From assembly GCA_002329675.1 (NCBI GenBank), contig DCUA01000011.1, forward strand, positions 11,189 through 22,422: a stretch of 11,234 nt of DNA. Reading direction: 5' to 3'. The notes beneath the pieces are model-generated. The model was given only the letters and a program-made list of their open reading frames with translations. It ran no database searches and was not told the DNA's origin. The stretch comes from Firmicutes bacterium UBA1426. Its GTDB lineage: Bacteria > Bacillota > Clostridia > Peptostreptococcales > Anaerovoracaceae. Below, one piece after another: positions 1 to 6,731 of the stretch (position 1 is its first letter; each line of letters starts with the position of its first letter). The position numbers and the translations under genes were made by a program.

Positions 1-9
1 AAAAACGGT

Positions 10-30
10 GGTTTCCGAGGGGCATACCCG
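10..30 (+). repeat. Left-edge copy of an inverted repeat arm
   Basis: Bases 10-27 match the reverse complement of 11087-11104 at 17 of 18 positions, and a looser + strand copy lies at 11160-11179 (15 of 20). The bases before it (an A run, then cggt) also resemble the sequence inside the right-edge element, so this may be the outer arm of a second copy cut by the window edge. It sits about 40 bases upstream of the rqcH start. In the frame beginning at base 2 it reads VVSEGHTR, close to the peptide readable from the right-edge arms. Function unknown. Confidence 0.5.
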
Positions 31-71
31 GCAGGCGCATAGTAATAATTCAAGAAGAAAGAGTGTACTTG

Positions 72-1802
72 ATGGCTTACGATGGTTTAGTAACTGGAGC
101 AATGGCAGTATATCTGAATGGTATCCTGGCCGGAGGCAGAATCAATAAAATATATCAGACCGATAAAGAGGAACTGATTTTTCTAATAAACGCAGGCAGA
201 GAAAAACATCAGCTTTATATTTCCGCAAACAGCGGCCATGCCCGCATGCACCTCATAGAAGAGGACAAAGAACAGGCAAATCCTCAGAACCCCACGGCCT
301 TTTGCATGCTCCTGCGCAAACATTTCCAGAGCGGACGGATCACATCGATTCAGCAGGTGGAATCCGAGAGGATCATCGAGATCCATGTAGACCACAATGA
401 CGATCTTGGATTCTCAGTTAGTAAAAAACTTACAGTTGAGATCATGGGGAAGCACAGCAACATCATTGCGATCGATGTGGCATCAGGCAAAATTATAGAC
501 AGCATCAAAAGGATCACCCCGGATCTGAGCCGATACCGCCAGTTGCTCCCGGGACTGCCCTACGTATATCCTCCTGACCAGAACAAAGTCTCCTTTTACA
601 CAGTATCCACGGAAGACCTCAGCAGGATTATGGAAGATGGTTCTCAGTCCCTTGCGAAGGCTCTCGTTAGCGGAATTCAGGGAGTCAGTCCCGCCATATC
701 TCAAGAAATATGCCTGGTGGCGATCCGGGCTGCAGGGCCGAAGACAGAGGCCCTTACAGCAGAGGCTCTCCATAAAGTGATAAAAGGGATGACGGATTCT
801 ATTCACACCGGAGACTTAAAACCTGTGGTTTACGTGGACAAGGATCGTGTTCCGATAGATTTTCACGTCTTTCCCCTTTCTGATGCTGAGAGTCTATTGG
901 ATAAGATAGTTTTTGATAATCCCAGCAGTGCAGCAGAATACTATTTTTCACATAAGGCCTCATCTAACCGGATCCGTCAAAAATCTGCGGATCTGACACG
1001 GACTCTGACCACTGCCCTTGATAAGCTCTACCTGAAAACGCAGCGTCTGTCCGAGGACCTTTATGCTGCAGAAAATGCAGAACCTTATCGCATCTACGGA
1101 GAGCTCCTTACAGCAAATCTCCATAAGATATCCCCGGGTGCATCAAAAGTCACGGTATTGAACTACTATGATGACACGGAAGTGGAGATCACCCTGGACC
1201 CACGCTTTTCTCCATCGCAGAATGCCCAGCGCTACTTCAGAAAATACAACAAAGCGAAGACCGCTGTTCGGGAAAAGAAGATTCAGTTGGAAGAAGCGAA
1301 TCACTCTATCGGCTATCTTGAATCCGTGCTGGCATATGTGGAAAATGCCGGTACACTGGAGGAGATAGAAGAGATCCGTCAAGAGCTGGCGGAGGGCGGC
1401 TACCTGCGGAGGAGGAAGAACGATAATCGTCATTCCAAATCTAAGCTCCAACCCTACGCCTTTACCGCCAGCGACGGGTCTCGCATTTTAGTAGGCCGCA
1501 ACAACAAAGAAAATGATCATCTGACTTTGAAGACTGCCGACAAAAAGGACCTGTGGTTTCACACCAAGGATATCCCCGGTTCACACGTGATATTGTCCAC
1601 ACAAGGTCAAAAACCCACTGATGAGGCAATGATCCAGGCGGCTTCCTTAGCTGCCTACTACAGCAAAGCCCGCAATTCCAGTAATGTCCCTGTGGACTAT
1701 ACTCTCGTACGCTATGTCAAGAAACCCTCCGGGGCCAAACCCGGCATGGTCATCTATACAGATCATAAAACACTCTATGTAGATCCAATTAAAGAACTAT
1801 AA
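72..1802 (+). CDS. rqcH: RqcH / NFACT family ribosome quality control protein (FbpA-like)
   Basis: This is the bacterial NEMF/Rqc2 relative. It binds stalled 50S-peptidyl-tRNA complexes and recruits tRNA-Ala to add C-terminal alanine tails that mark the nascent chain for degradation. At 576 aa it has the usual length for the family, often annotated as fibronectin-binding protein A. The N-terminal NFACT-N domain opens with MAYDGLVT and contains MLLRKHFQSGRI near residue 80-90. A helical, coiled-coil-like middle follows (about 300-440). The C-terminal NFACT-R domain (about 460-570) has VGRNNKENDHLTLKT and DLWFHTKDIPGSHVIL. I chose ATG at 72 because the family begins at this point and AAGAAAGAG lies about 9 bases upstream; GTG 63 and TTG 69 are in-frame alternatives. 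The DR motif needed for alanine tailing in Bacillus appears here as Glu99-Arg100. It stands alone on its strand, without an obvious promoter in the 60 bases visible upstream. Confidence 0.96.
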   Translation: MAYDGLVTGAMAVYLNGILAGGRINKIYQTDKEELIFLINAGREKHQLYISANSGHARMHLIEEDKEQANPQNPTAFCMLLRKHFQSGRITSIQQVESERIIEIHVDHNDDLGFSVSKKLTVEIMGKHSNIIAIDVASGKIIDSIKRITPDLSRYRQLLPGLPYVYPPDQNKVSFYTVSTEDLSRIMEDGSQSLAKALVSGIQGVSPAISQEICLVAIRAAGPKTEALTAEALHKVIKGMTDSIHTGDLKPVVYVDKDRVPIDFHVFPLSDAESLLDKIVFDNPSSAAEYYFSHKASSNRIRQKSADLTRTLTTALDKLYLKTQRLSEDLYAAENAEPYRIYGELLTANLHKISPGASKVTVLNYYDDTEVEITLDPRFSPSQNAQRYFRKYNKAKTAVREKKIQLEEANHSIGYLESVLAYVENAGTLEEIEEIRQELAEGGYLRRRKNDNRHSKSKLQPYAFTASDGSRILVGRNNKENDHLTLKTADKKDLWFHTKDIPGSHVILSTQGQKPTDEAMIQAASLAAYYSKARNSSNVPVDYTLVRYVKKPSGAKPGMVIYTDHKTLYVDPIKEL

Positions 1803-1825
1803 AGCAGATCAACAGAATGATCATC

Positions 1826-1859
1826 AAATAATGCATTTATTACATTTAATGCATTATTT
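1826..1859 (+). terminator. Probable terminator after rqcH (AT-rich hairpin)
   Basis: A perfect 12-base inverted repeat (aaataatgcatt at 1826-1837, its complement at 1848-1859) encloses a 10-base loop, 24 bases after the rqcH stop. The stem is AT-rich and the following T tract is broken (atttc), so termination strength is uncertain. The symmetry could let it act from either strand, and it is the only strong hairpin between rqcH and the oppositely directed rluD operon. Confidence 0.5.
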
Positions 1860-1881
1860 ATTTCAATTGGTAAATTTTAGG

Positions 1882-1909
1882 TTGACTTTTTTCTATAATG
1901 GTTTAGCAT
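1882..1909 (+). promoter_or_regulatory. Possible promoter for the small CxxC gene
   Basis: TTGACT at 1882-1887 is followed after 16 bases by TAGCAT (1904-1909), a weak -10. A perfect TATAAT also lies at 1894-1899 but has no good -35 at the proper distance; the TTGACT is only 6 bases away. Either could start transcription about 40-50 bases before the small gene. If the gene encodes a sporulation regulator, a sporulation sigma factor might be expected instead, and I cannot see a clear site for one. Confidence 0.3.
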
Positions 1910-1948
1910 AGTACTCAAATACCCTGTGCGGTGGCGTTTGGAGGAAAG

Positions 1949-2188
1949 ATGTACGAAGCGCATCGGATACCGGAAAGCGAGGAATGGATCATGATTAAAA
2001 AGCACAGCTCTGTCTACTATCCGGAAATCATATGCGCAGATGTAATGCCGTGCTCTCTGTGTGGGCAACACAGTGAACTGCAGTTTAAGCACGGTTATGT
2101 ATGCGAAGATTGCCTCATATACGTTAAAGCTCAATATCAGTCAAATGATAGTGCTTCCGAACCTTCCCAAAGCCCTACCTGCCCCTGA
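1949..2188 (+). CDS. Small protein with two CxxC pairs, similar to sigma-G inhibitor Gin (CsfB)
   Basis: A 79-aa protein with Cys35-x2-Cys38 and Cys52-x2-Cys55, a typical zinc-knuckle arrangement. The core, CSLCGQ followed 13 residues later by CEDC and a short amphipathic stretch, resembles Bacillus CsfB/Gin in cysteine spacing and in the hydrophobic-aromatic residue before the second pair. Gin is a zinc-containing anti-sigma factor that holds back sigma-G during sporulation. The match is from memory of the family, so the function is an inference. GGAGG at 1940-1944 is 4 bases before ATG 1949; ATG 1991 (65 aa) is a reasonable alternative with GAGGA upstream, and GTG 1931 is less likely. The C-terminus is a Ser/Pro-rich tail. 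It converges on rluD with 38 bases between the stops and no convincing terminator there. Confidence 0.6.
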   Translation: MYEAHRIPESEEWIMIKKHSSVYYPEIICADVMPCSLCGQHSELQFKHGYVCEDCLIYVKAQYQSNDSASEPSQSPTCP

Positions 2189-2226
2189 ACCGGTTTGTGA
2201 AAAGTACGGCGCTGCACAGGGCCCTA

Positions 2227-3141
2227 CTATCTTAATTTATTCAATATCTCACAAAAATCTTCGGGAAGCGGACTGTCAAACTCAATGTACTCACCGGAGG
2301 ATGGATGGAGAAATCCCAGTGTCTTGGCGTGGAGCACCTGCCCGTTTGTCTTAACGGGACTTTTTTTCGGTCCATACAGCTCATCTCCCAGCAGAGGATG
2401 ATTGATATGGGCCATATGGACACGGATTTGATGAGTCCTCCCAGTCTCAAGAGTCGCCTCAATATACGTGAACCTGCCAAAGCGCTCCAGCACTTTATAA
2501 TGCGTTATGGCCTGCTTACCGTTTCTTTCGGTGACGGCCATGCGCAGTCTATTTTTGGGATCTCTCCCGATGGGAGCATCGATAACGCCTTCATCCTCGG
2601 TGAAGTTATTGTGCACGATTGCCCTGTAAGCTCTTGTGATGGTATGTGCTGCGAACTGCTCTGCAAGTTTTTGATGGGAGTTATCGTTTTTTGCAACGAC
2701 AAGCAATCCACTGGTATCTTTATCGATGCGATGCACGATGCCGGGACGGATCACACCATTAATGGAAGAGAGCCGGCCTTGGCAGTGATACAGGATGCCG
2801 TTCACCAGGGTGCCTGTCCAATTTCCCGCAGCCGGATGGACCACCATGCCCTTGGGTTTATTTACTACAAGCAGATCTGCATCTTCATATATAATTGAAA
2901 GAGGAATGTTTTCAGGTTCAGCTTGTAAAGGAGTGGGGTCTTCGATCCGGACCTCTACCAGGTCCCCCTCCTTCAGCTTATATTTTTTTGAGGTTACAGG
3001 AACACCATTGACAAGAACATTTCCCTTTTCAATAAGCTTCTGAATGCTGCTTCTTGAGGTATTTTCCAGGAGTTCAGGCAATACGATATCCATTCTCTCC
3101 TCTGCATCCTGTTCTTCAATTTTAATAGGAATTCTGGTCAT
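2227..3141 (-). CDS. rluD: RluD-type 23S rRNA pseudouridine synthase (RluA family)
   Basis: Isomerises uridines to pseudouridine in 23S rRNA; the RluD assignment (helix 69 sites) is less certain than the RluA family. In the 304-aa form there is an N-terminal S4 RNA-binding domain (about 15-65, with RSSIQKLIEKGNVLVNG), then the catalytic domain with GIVHRIDKDTSGLLVVAKND. Asp140 in HRID is the expected catalytic residue. RTHQIRVHM and HPLLGDELYG near the C-terminus are also family motifs. The frame stays open up to 3315, but that extension is antisense-frame translation of lspA and unlike any RluD. ATG 3141 has GGGGAG about 11 bases upstream and gives the family length. The start overlaps the end of lspA by 20 bases, so the two are probably translationally coupled. 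Last gene of the operon. Confidence 0.95.
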   Translation of the reverse strand: MTRIPIKIEEQDAEERMDIVLPELLENTSRSSIQKLIEKGNVLVNGVPVTSKKYKLKEGDLVEVRIEDPTPLQAEPENIPLSIIYEDADLLVVNKPKGMVVHPAAGNWTGTLVNGILYHCQGRLSSINGVIRPGIVHRIDKDTSGLLVVAKNDNSHQKLAEQFAAHTITRAYRAIVHNNFTEDEGVIDAPIGRDPKNRLRMAVTERNGKQAITHYKVLERFGRFTYIEATLETGRTHQIRVHMAHINHPLLGDELYGPKKSPVKTNGQVLHAKTLGFLHPSSGEYIEFDSPLPEDFCEILNKLR

Positions 3142-3607
3142 CTGCCGGTTCTCCCCGCATTCTATTGATCTTGGGTTCGATAAATAACAGGTAAAGAATG
3201 AACAACCCGCACCCGATGCAGATACTGATATCTGCAATATTGAAAACCGGAAATACACGGAAGTCAAAGAAATCCACCACGTAACCCAGACGAATACGAT
3301 CGATGAGATTTCCAAGTCCTCCGCCTGCGATAAGTGAAAGGGACAGAGCGAGCAACCAGTGGTTTTCCTTTCTCTTTATGGCCAGATAAATAATGATGGC
3401 GGAAAGTGCTATGAAAGTAACGATGATCAATAAAGGCTGTTTCCCTTGAAGAATGCTGAAAGCAGCGCCTAAATTCCGAACGAAAGTAATATGGAAGAAA
3501 CCATCAATAACAGGAATGGACTGATTGAAGTCCATCCCCATCCGGATATATAATTTGGATATCTGGTCAATGATGATTATGAAAAGTATAACCGCATAAA
3601 AAATCAT
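3122..3607 (-). CDS. lspA: Lipoprotein signal peptidase (signal peptidase II)
   Basis: Membrane aspartyl protease that removes the signal peptide from diacylglyceryl-modified prolipoproteins. 161 aa, with four hydrophobic segments (about 2-18, 57-76, 83-98, 122-143). The family blocks are all present: FVRNLGAAFS, GGGLGNLIDRIRLGYVVDFF, and FPVFNIADISICIG. Asp112 (in VVDF) and Asp126 (in NIAD) correspond to the catalytic pair. ATG 3607 starts one base after the divIVA stop, which implies coupled translation; the longer open frame up to 3694 runs through divIVA in another frame and is not credible. The ribosome binding site is weak, in keeping with coupling. The 3' end overlaps rluD, a pairing found widely in Firmicutes. 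Confidence 0.97.
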   Translation of the reverse strand: MIFYAVILFIIIIDQISKLYIRMGMDFNQSIPVIDGFFHITFVRNLGAAFSILQGKQPLLIIVTFIALSAIIIYLAIKRKENHWLLALSLSLIAGGGLGNLIDRIRLGYVVDFFDFRVFPVFNIADISICIGCGLFILYLLFIEPKINRMRGEPADDQNSY

Positions 3608-3608
3608 A

Positions 3609-4196
3609 TTACTGGTCGCTTCCTGCTCTGAAGTTAAAAAGTGTCTTATCAGTGAAGTCCACTCTGTCTTCGTCACTGTGTTCCATGGGAGCATTGATAG
3701 TCCGGCCTTCCAGAATGCTTTTCAAGTCATCCATCTCTTTGTCGGCAAACAGCTCTGCACTCAGCACATCAAATTTCTCCAGTTCTGATTCCAGCAAAGT
3801 CCTGTATCTGGTCCGGAACACGTTGAGGCGATTGCGAAGGCCTGTGTTCTCCTCGTGTAGTCTCTCAGCAGCCTCTCTGGCTTCTCTGGTGATCCTGTCC
3901 GCGTCCAGTTCAGCGTTCTTAAGCAGGATCTCGGCTCGCCTTTCCGCACTCGCAGAAATATCACCCATGAGCGCTTTCGCAGCTTCCAGAGTTTCCAGGA
4001 CCATGCTCTCGGTGCTTCTGTACCTGGCCAATTCAGCGTTGAGTGTCTTCACCTGCTCCTTGAGATTGGTGTTATCGTTTATGAGCTTTTCAAAGTCCAT
4101 GGTGATCAGGTCCAGAAAGGCGTCTACTTCATCTTCACGGTAACCCCGGACTCCTTTGGAAAATTCCTGATTTTGTATATCTAAGGGAGTAATCAT
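3609..4196 (-). CDS. divIVA: DivIVA family cell pole / septum protein
   Basis: Coiled-coil protein that binds negatively curved membrane at septa and poles and recruits division or chromosome-anchoring partners. 195 aa. The N-terminal lipid-binding domain (1-35) reads TPLDIQNQEFSKGVRGY followed by EDEVDAFLD, the family signature. Long coiled coils follow (about 30-65 and 75-160, rich in Glu/Arg/Ala/Leu), then an acidic tail. Bacillus DivIVA uses Phe17-Arg18 for membrane insertion; here the matching residues are Val17-Arg18. ATG 4196 has a perfect AAGGAGG 7 bases upstream; a TTG two codons earlier is less likely. It follows yggT by 59 bases. In many Firmicutes ylmH, an S4-domain gene, lies at this point, but there is no room for it here. 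Confidence 0.93.
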   Translation of the reverse strand: MITPLDIQNQEFSKGVRGYREDEVDAFLDLITMDFEKLINDNTNLKEQVKTLNAELARYRSTESMVLETLEAAKALMGDISASAERRAEILLKNAELDADRITREAREAAERLHEENTGLRNRLNVFRTRYRTLLESELEKFDVLSAELFADKEMDDLKSILEGRTINAPMEHSDEDRVDFTDKTLFNFRAGSDQ

Positions 4197-4255
4197 TAGC
4201 AAACCTCCTTATTAATCTACAGAAAAATGCCTCACACCAACCGCAATGGTTACAG

Positions 4256-4537
4256 CTAAATAAAAGCCACCAGCAGCCCGGTTATTACCCGCTGAAAAAA
4301 GTAGATCGCGAATATTGCCAGCAAGGGCGATAGATCAATGCCACTGTTTCCCAAAAACCGGCTTGTCAGGCTTCTGAAGGGCGACAGGATGGGCTCCGTA
4401 AGGCGTATGATCGATACATAAAAAGGGTAAAGCCTGTCTCCGGGCCGGATAAACCAGCTCATTATGGCTCTGCCCAGGATGAGATAAACGATAACCTGCA
4501 AAAAGGTGTTGATTGCTCGTATCAGAAATATTACCAT
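4256..4537 (-). CDS. yggT: YggT/YlmG family membrane protein
   Basis: 93-aa protein of the YggT family (YlmG in Bacillus), with two hydrophobic segments (about 4-25 and 66-92) joined by a loop holding the conserved RLTEPILSPFR stretch. The family is linked to division genes by neighbourhood, and plant relatives affect plastid nucleoid and division, but a biochemical role is not settled. GGAGG overlaps the last codons of sepF and lies 7 bases before ATG 4537. The stop of sepF is only 3 bases upstream of the start, so the two are co-translated. Length and position directly after sepF match other Firmicutes. Confidence 0.92.
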   Translation of the reverse strand: MVIFLIRAINTFLQVIVYLILGRAIMSWFIRPGDRLYPFYVSIIRLTEPILSPFRSLTSRFLGNSGIDLSPLLAIFAIYFFQRVITGLLVAFI

Positions 4538-4540
4538 GCA

Positions 4541-5044
4541 CTACCTCCAAGGATTATTGATACTGGTTGTATGTCCCGGGGCCTGTTGATCTATGTAGGC
4601 TGCCACGTCCACATTTTCCGGTGCGAAGATAAAGATGTTGTTCGCTACCTTCTGCACGTTGCCGTTCAGAGCGTAGGTCGCTCCGCTGAGGAAGTCAAAG
4701 ATCTTCCTGGCTGCGTCCGTCTCGATTTTTTCAAGATTGATGATGATCGGCTTCCTCCCCTTGAGACTGTCTACCAGTCTGGGACACTCATCAAAACTCT
4801 GGGGCTCGATGACGATCATCTTAAATTGATTGGGTCCCGTTGCCTTGCTGGCCATTGGTAATACTCTGACATCCTTGTTGTCCTTGAGCTCTCTCACCTC
4901 GTTTCGGGAAGGGCTTACAGAGCTCCGTGGATCAATAGACTGCCTTTCAATGGTATTCTTAGGCACCTCCTCATCCATCTCATCGTCTTCAATATCTTCA
5001 ATACCGACCAATGTCTTCAGTTTGCTGAAAAATCCATCTCCCAT
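4541..5044 (-). CDS. sepF: Cell division protein SepF
   Basis: FtsZ-binding protein that tethers and bundles FtsZ at the membrane. 167 aa, with three parts: an amphipathic membrane-targeting helix at the N-terminus (MGDGFFSKLKTLVG), an acidic, poorly ordered linker (about 15-60), and the SepF core (about 75-150) with MIVIEPQSFDE, PIIINLEKI and the glycine-rich DFLSGATYALNG region that forms the polymer interface in the family. ATG 5044 is chosen because the targeting helix must be terminal and AGGAG lies about 8 bases upstream; the frame continues up to 5089 without support. Lies 19 bases after yggS, as in Bacillus (ylmE-ylmF). Confidence 0.95.
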   Translation of the reverse strand: MGDGFFSKLKTLVGIEDIEDDEMDEEVPKNTIERQSIDPRSSVSPSRNEVRELKDNKDVRVLPMASKATGPNQFKMIVIEPQSFDECPRLVDSLKGRKPIIINLEKIETDAARKIFDFLSGATYALNGNVQKVANNIFIFAPENVDVAAYIDQQAPGHTTSINNPWR

Positions 5045-5063
5045 TGTTATACTCCTCGCTTGA

Positions 5064-5762
5064 TTATTGATTGTAATTGCGTTCTCCAAAGATCGACGTT
5101 CCGATTCTCACCGCATTAGCACCCTCTTCGATGGCAACCGGAAAATCATTTGACATTCCCATGGACAGATACCGAAAATCCAGCCTCTCATGTTCGATCG
5201 CCCTGTATTCATGATACAGTTCTGCCATTTCCTTAAAGTAACCCCGCACCTTTTCCGGATCATCCTCGAAAGGAGCAATGCTCATTAACCCCCTGATCCG
5301 CACATTGGGACAACTCTCCAGGATCTCCCTTACCATCTGCCCTGTCTCTTCTGTACGTATGCCGAACTTGCTCTCTTCTTCCGCGGCATTGACCTGAATC
5401 AGTATATCCATTACCTTATTGTGCTGTGCAGCTCTCTTATCGATCTCCCGGGCCAGTCTGATGGAGTCTACGGAATGTATCAATGACACTTTATCAATAA
5501 TATATTTTACCTTATTTGTTTGAAGATGTCCAATCATATGCCAGCGTACAGGATCGACCTTTTCATATTTGTCGAGGATCTCCTGCACTTTATTTTCTCC
5601 CACATCGGTGATGCCCGCAGCGATAGCCATGTTGATCTCTTCAGGGCTGCGGGTCTTGGTAACTGCGATCAGCAATAATTCGTCCGGGTTTCGCCCGGCC
5701 CGAACAGCTGCTTCCTCCATTACTTTTTTAATGCTGACGATATTGTCTTTGATATTGCTCAT
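5064..5762 (-). CDS. yggS: YggS/PLPBP family pyridoxal phosphate homeostasis protein (YlmE)
   Basis: PLP-binding protein thought to buffer pyridoxal phosphate and affect amino and keto acid pools; no enzyme activity is established for the family. 232 aa, single TIM-barrel fold. Lys36 in LIAVTKTRSPEEI is the expected PLP Schiff-base lysine. Other family blocks are GENKVQE, WHMIGHLQTNKV, GLMSIAPF and the C-terminal LSMGMSNDFPVAIEEGANAVRIG with phosphate-binding residues. ATG 5762 has GGAGAAG about 10 bases upstream, inside the end of the previous gene; its stop is one base before this start. The place directly before sepF is the same as ylmE in Bacillus. Confidence 0.96.
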   Translation of the reverse strand: MSNIKDNIVSIKKVMEEAAVRAGRNPDELLLIAVTKTRSPEEINMAIAAGITDVGENKVQEILDKYEKVDPVRWHMIGHLQTNKVKYIIDKVSLIHSVDSIRLAREIDKRAAQHNKVMDILIQVNAAEEESKFGIRTEETGQMVREILESCPNVRIRGLMSIAPFEDDPEKVRGYFKEMAELYHEYRAIEHERLDFRYLSMGMSNDFPVAIEEGANAVRIGTSIFGERNYNQ

Positions 5763-5763
5763 T

Positions 5764-6696
5764 TCACTTCTTCTCCGGATGGTTTAATATTTCATCGTAA
5801 ACTTTAACGGTATTGACTTTAACAGTTTCGTCCCCTTGCTTTTCGTAGTAGAACGAACTTTCAACCAGGGAGTATTCCCCATCGCTGGTAATCACTGACA
5901 CGGGTGTAAAACTAAAATCACCGCTGATAGTCCTGACATAAACTCCTGGCTTGCCCTCCATGGTGGTTATACTGCGATTGGCTATTATCAGCCCCTCATA
6001 ATCGGAGGTAATAATCTCCACATCCATCTTTCGCAGTTTCGGAAGATCCTCGTAGTATCTGGTGAATTTCAGAAGGATCAGCCAGTGGTCACCCGAATCG
6101 ATGATGTCATAGGTGGTTCCCTTCACCTGACCTAAAGGGAGGTTCAGGTAGACGGTCTTCCCTTTTGTATAATTGATCACGGTCTCAGGATCTGCCCAAA
6201 GGGCTACATACCAGACACTGTTATCCACTGTCTTATATAGAGGTTCTCCTACAATTGCAGACTCTCGCCGTGTGTCGCTGATAATAATATCCAGTGCCTC
6301 GACCTTATCCTTTTTCAGGTCCCTCATACTATCAGGGGAAAACATATCTTCCAAACCGTCGATGTAATAGCTGATCACGCTGTTCTCCGATGTAATGTAG
6401 CTATGCCCGGAATGAATGACGTCAACCACCCTGGTTCCCTTTCGTACCAGTTCACCTTCCTCAAAAAAGTATTGGATGGTGCCGGAAGAGGTTGCAGGGA
6501 CTACAGCTTCGCGGCGTATGAAATAGCAGGTCTCATTGGTTGTGACCCGCAGGTTTCCGTACTCCACTACCGTGGTCGGCGTCAGTGCTCCCGTCACCAT
6601 AGGATAGATGTAAATGGCAGCGGCAAGACCGAAAACTGCGGCAATGAAAAGGTACAGCAGTATTCTCTTTGCTTTCCCCTTTTTTCTCATAGACAT
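5764..6696 (-). CDS. HlyD-like membrane-anchored protein (barrel-sandwich adaptor type)
   Basis: 310-aa protein with a basic N-terminus (RKKGKAKR), one membrane segment (about 11-32) and a long extracytoplasmic part. Residues 70-93, SGTIQYFFEEGELVRKGTRV, look like the lipoyl/barrel-sandwich half-motif of HlyD-type adaptors; the rest is beta-rich with no enzyme motif. Clostridia often carry such a gene directly upstream of yggS-sepF. A role as an export-pump adaptor is doubtful because no ABC or RND partner is nearby; a cell envelope or division role is suggested only by context. There is no ribosome binding site at ATG 6696 or at the in-frame ATG 6690, and the promoter -10 box ends 6 bases before 6696, so the message may be leaderless. 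First gene of the second operon. Confidence 0.8.
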   Translation of the reverse strand: MSMRKKGKAKRILLYLFIAAVFGLAAAIYIYPMVTGALTPTTVVEYGNLRVTTNETCYFIRREAVVPATSSGTIQYFFEEGELVRKGTRVVDVIHSGHSYITSENSVISYYIDGLEDMFSPDSMRDLKKDKVEALDIIISDTRRESAIVGEPLYKTVDNSVWYVALWADPETVINYTKGKTVYLNLPLGQVKGTTYDIIDSGDHWLILLKFTRYYEDLPKLRKMDVEIITSDYEGLIIANRSITTMEGKPGVYVRTISGDFSFTPVSVITSDGEYSLVESSFYYEKQGDETVKVNTVKVYDEILNHPEKK

Positions 6697-6702
6697 GTAC
6701 CA

Positions 6703-6731
6703 ATTATATCTGGACTCCGGGTCTATTTCAA
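6703..6731 (-). promoter_or_regulatory. Strong sigma-A promoter for the hlyD-like/yggS/sepF/divIVA operon
   Basis: On the - strand, TTGAAA (6726-6731) and TATAAT (6703-6708) are separated by exactly 17 bases. The -35 box overlaps the trmD stop codon (6728-6730). Transcription would be expected to begin 6-7 bases past the -10, that is at about 6695-6696, the first bases of the next start codon. No terminator is visible between trmD and this promoter, so read-through from upstream is also possible. Confidence 0.75.

Noticed and set aside
1882..1899. TTGACT and TATAAT read as one promoter
   Set aside because: Only 6 bases separate the boxes, far from the 16-18 needed, so they cannot work together as a sigma-A promoter.
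2189..2226. Terminator between the convergent small gene and rluD
   Set aside because: There are short CCCTG/CAGGG and palindromic aaccggtt pairings, but the first has a loop of about 30 bases and neither is followed by a T tract on the relevant strand.
2305..2898. + strand open frame (197 codons) opposite rluD
   Set aside because: Antisense to conserved RluD motifs, no recognisable domain and no ribosome binding site.
3142..3315. N-terminal extension of rluD by 58 residues
   Set aside because: This part overlaps lspA in another frame, is unlike any pseudouridine synthase N-terminus, and ATG 3141 gives the normal S4-domain start.
3652..4143. + strand open frame (163 codons) opposite divIVA
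   Set aside because: Serine/leucine-rich low-complexity product expected from reverse reading of a Glu/Arg-rich coiled coil; no start signals.
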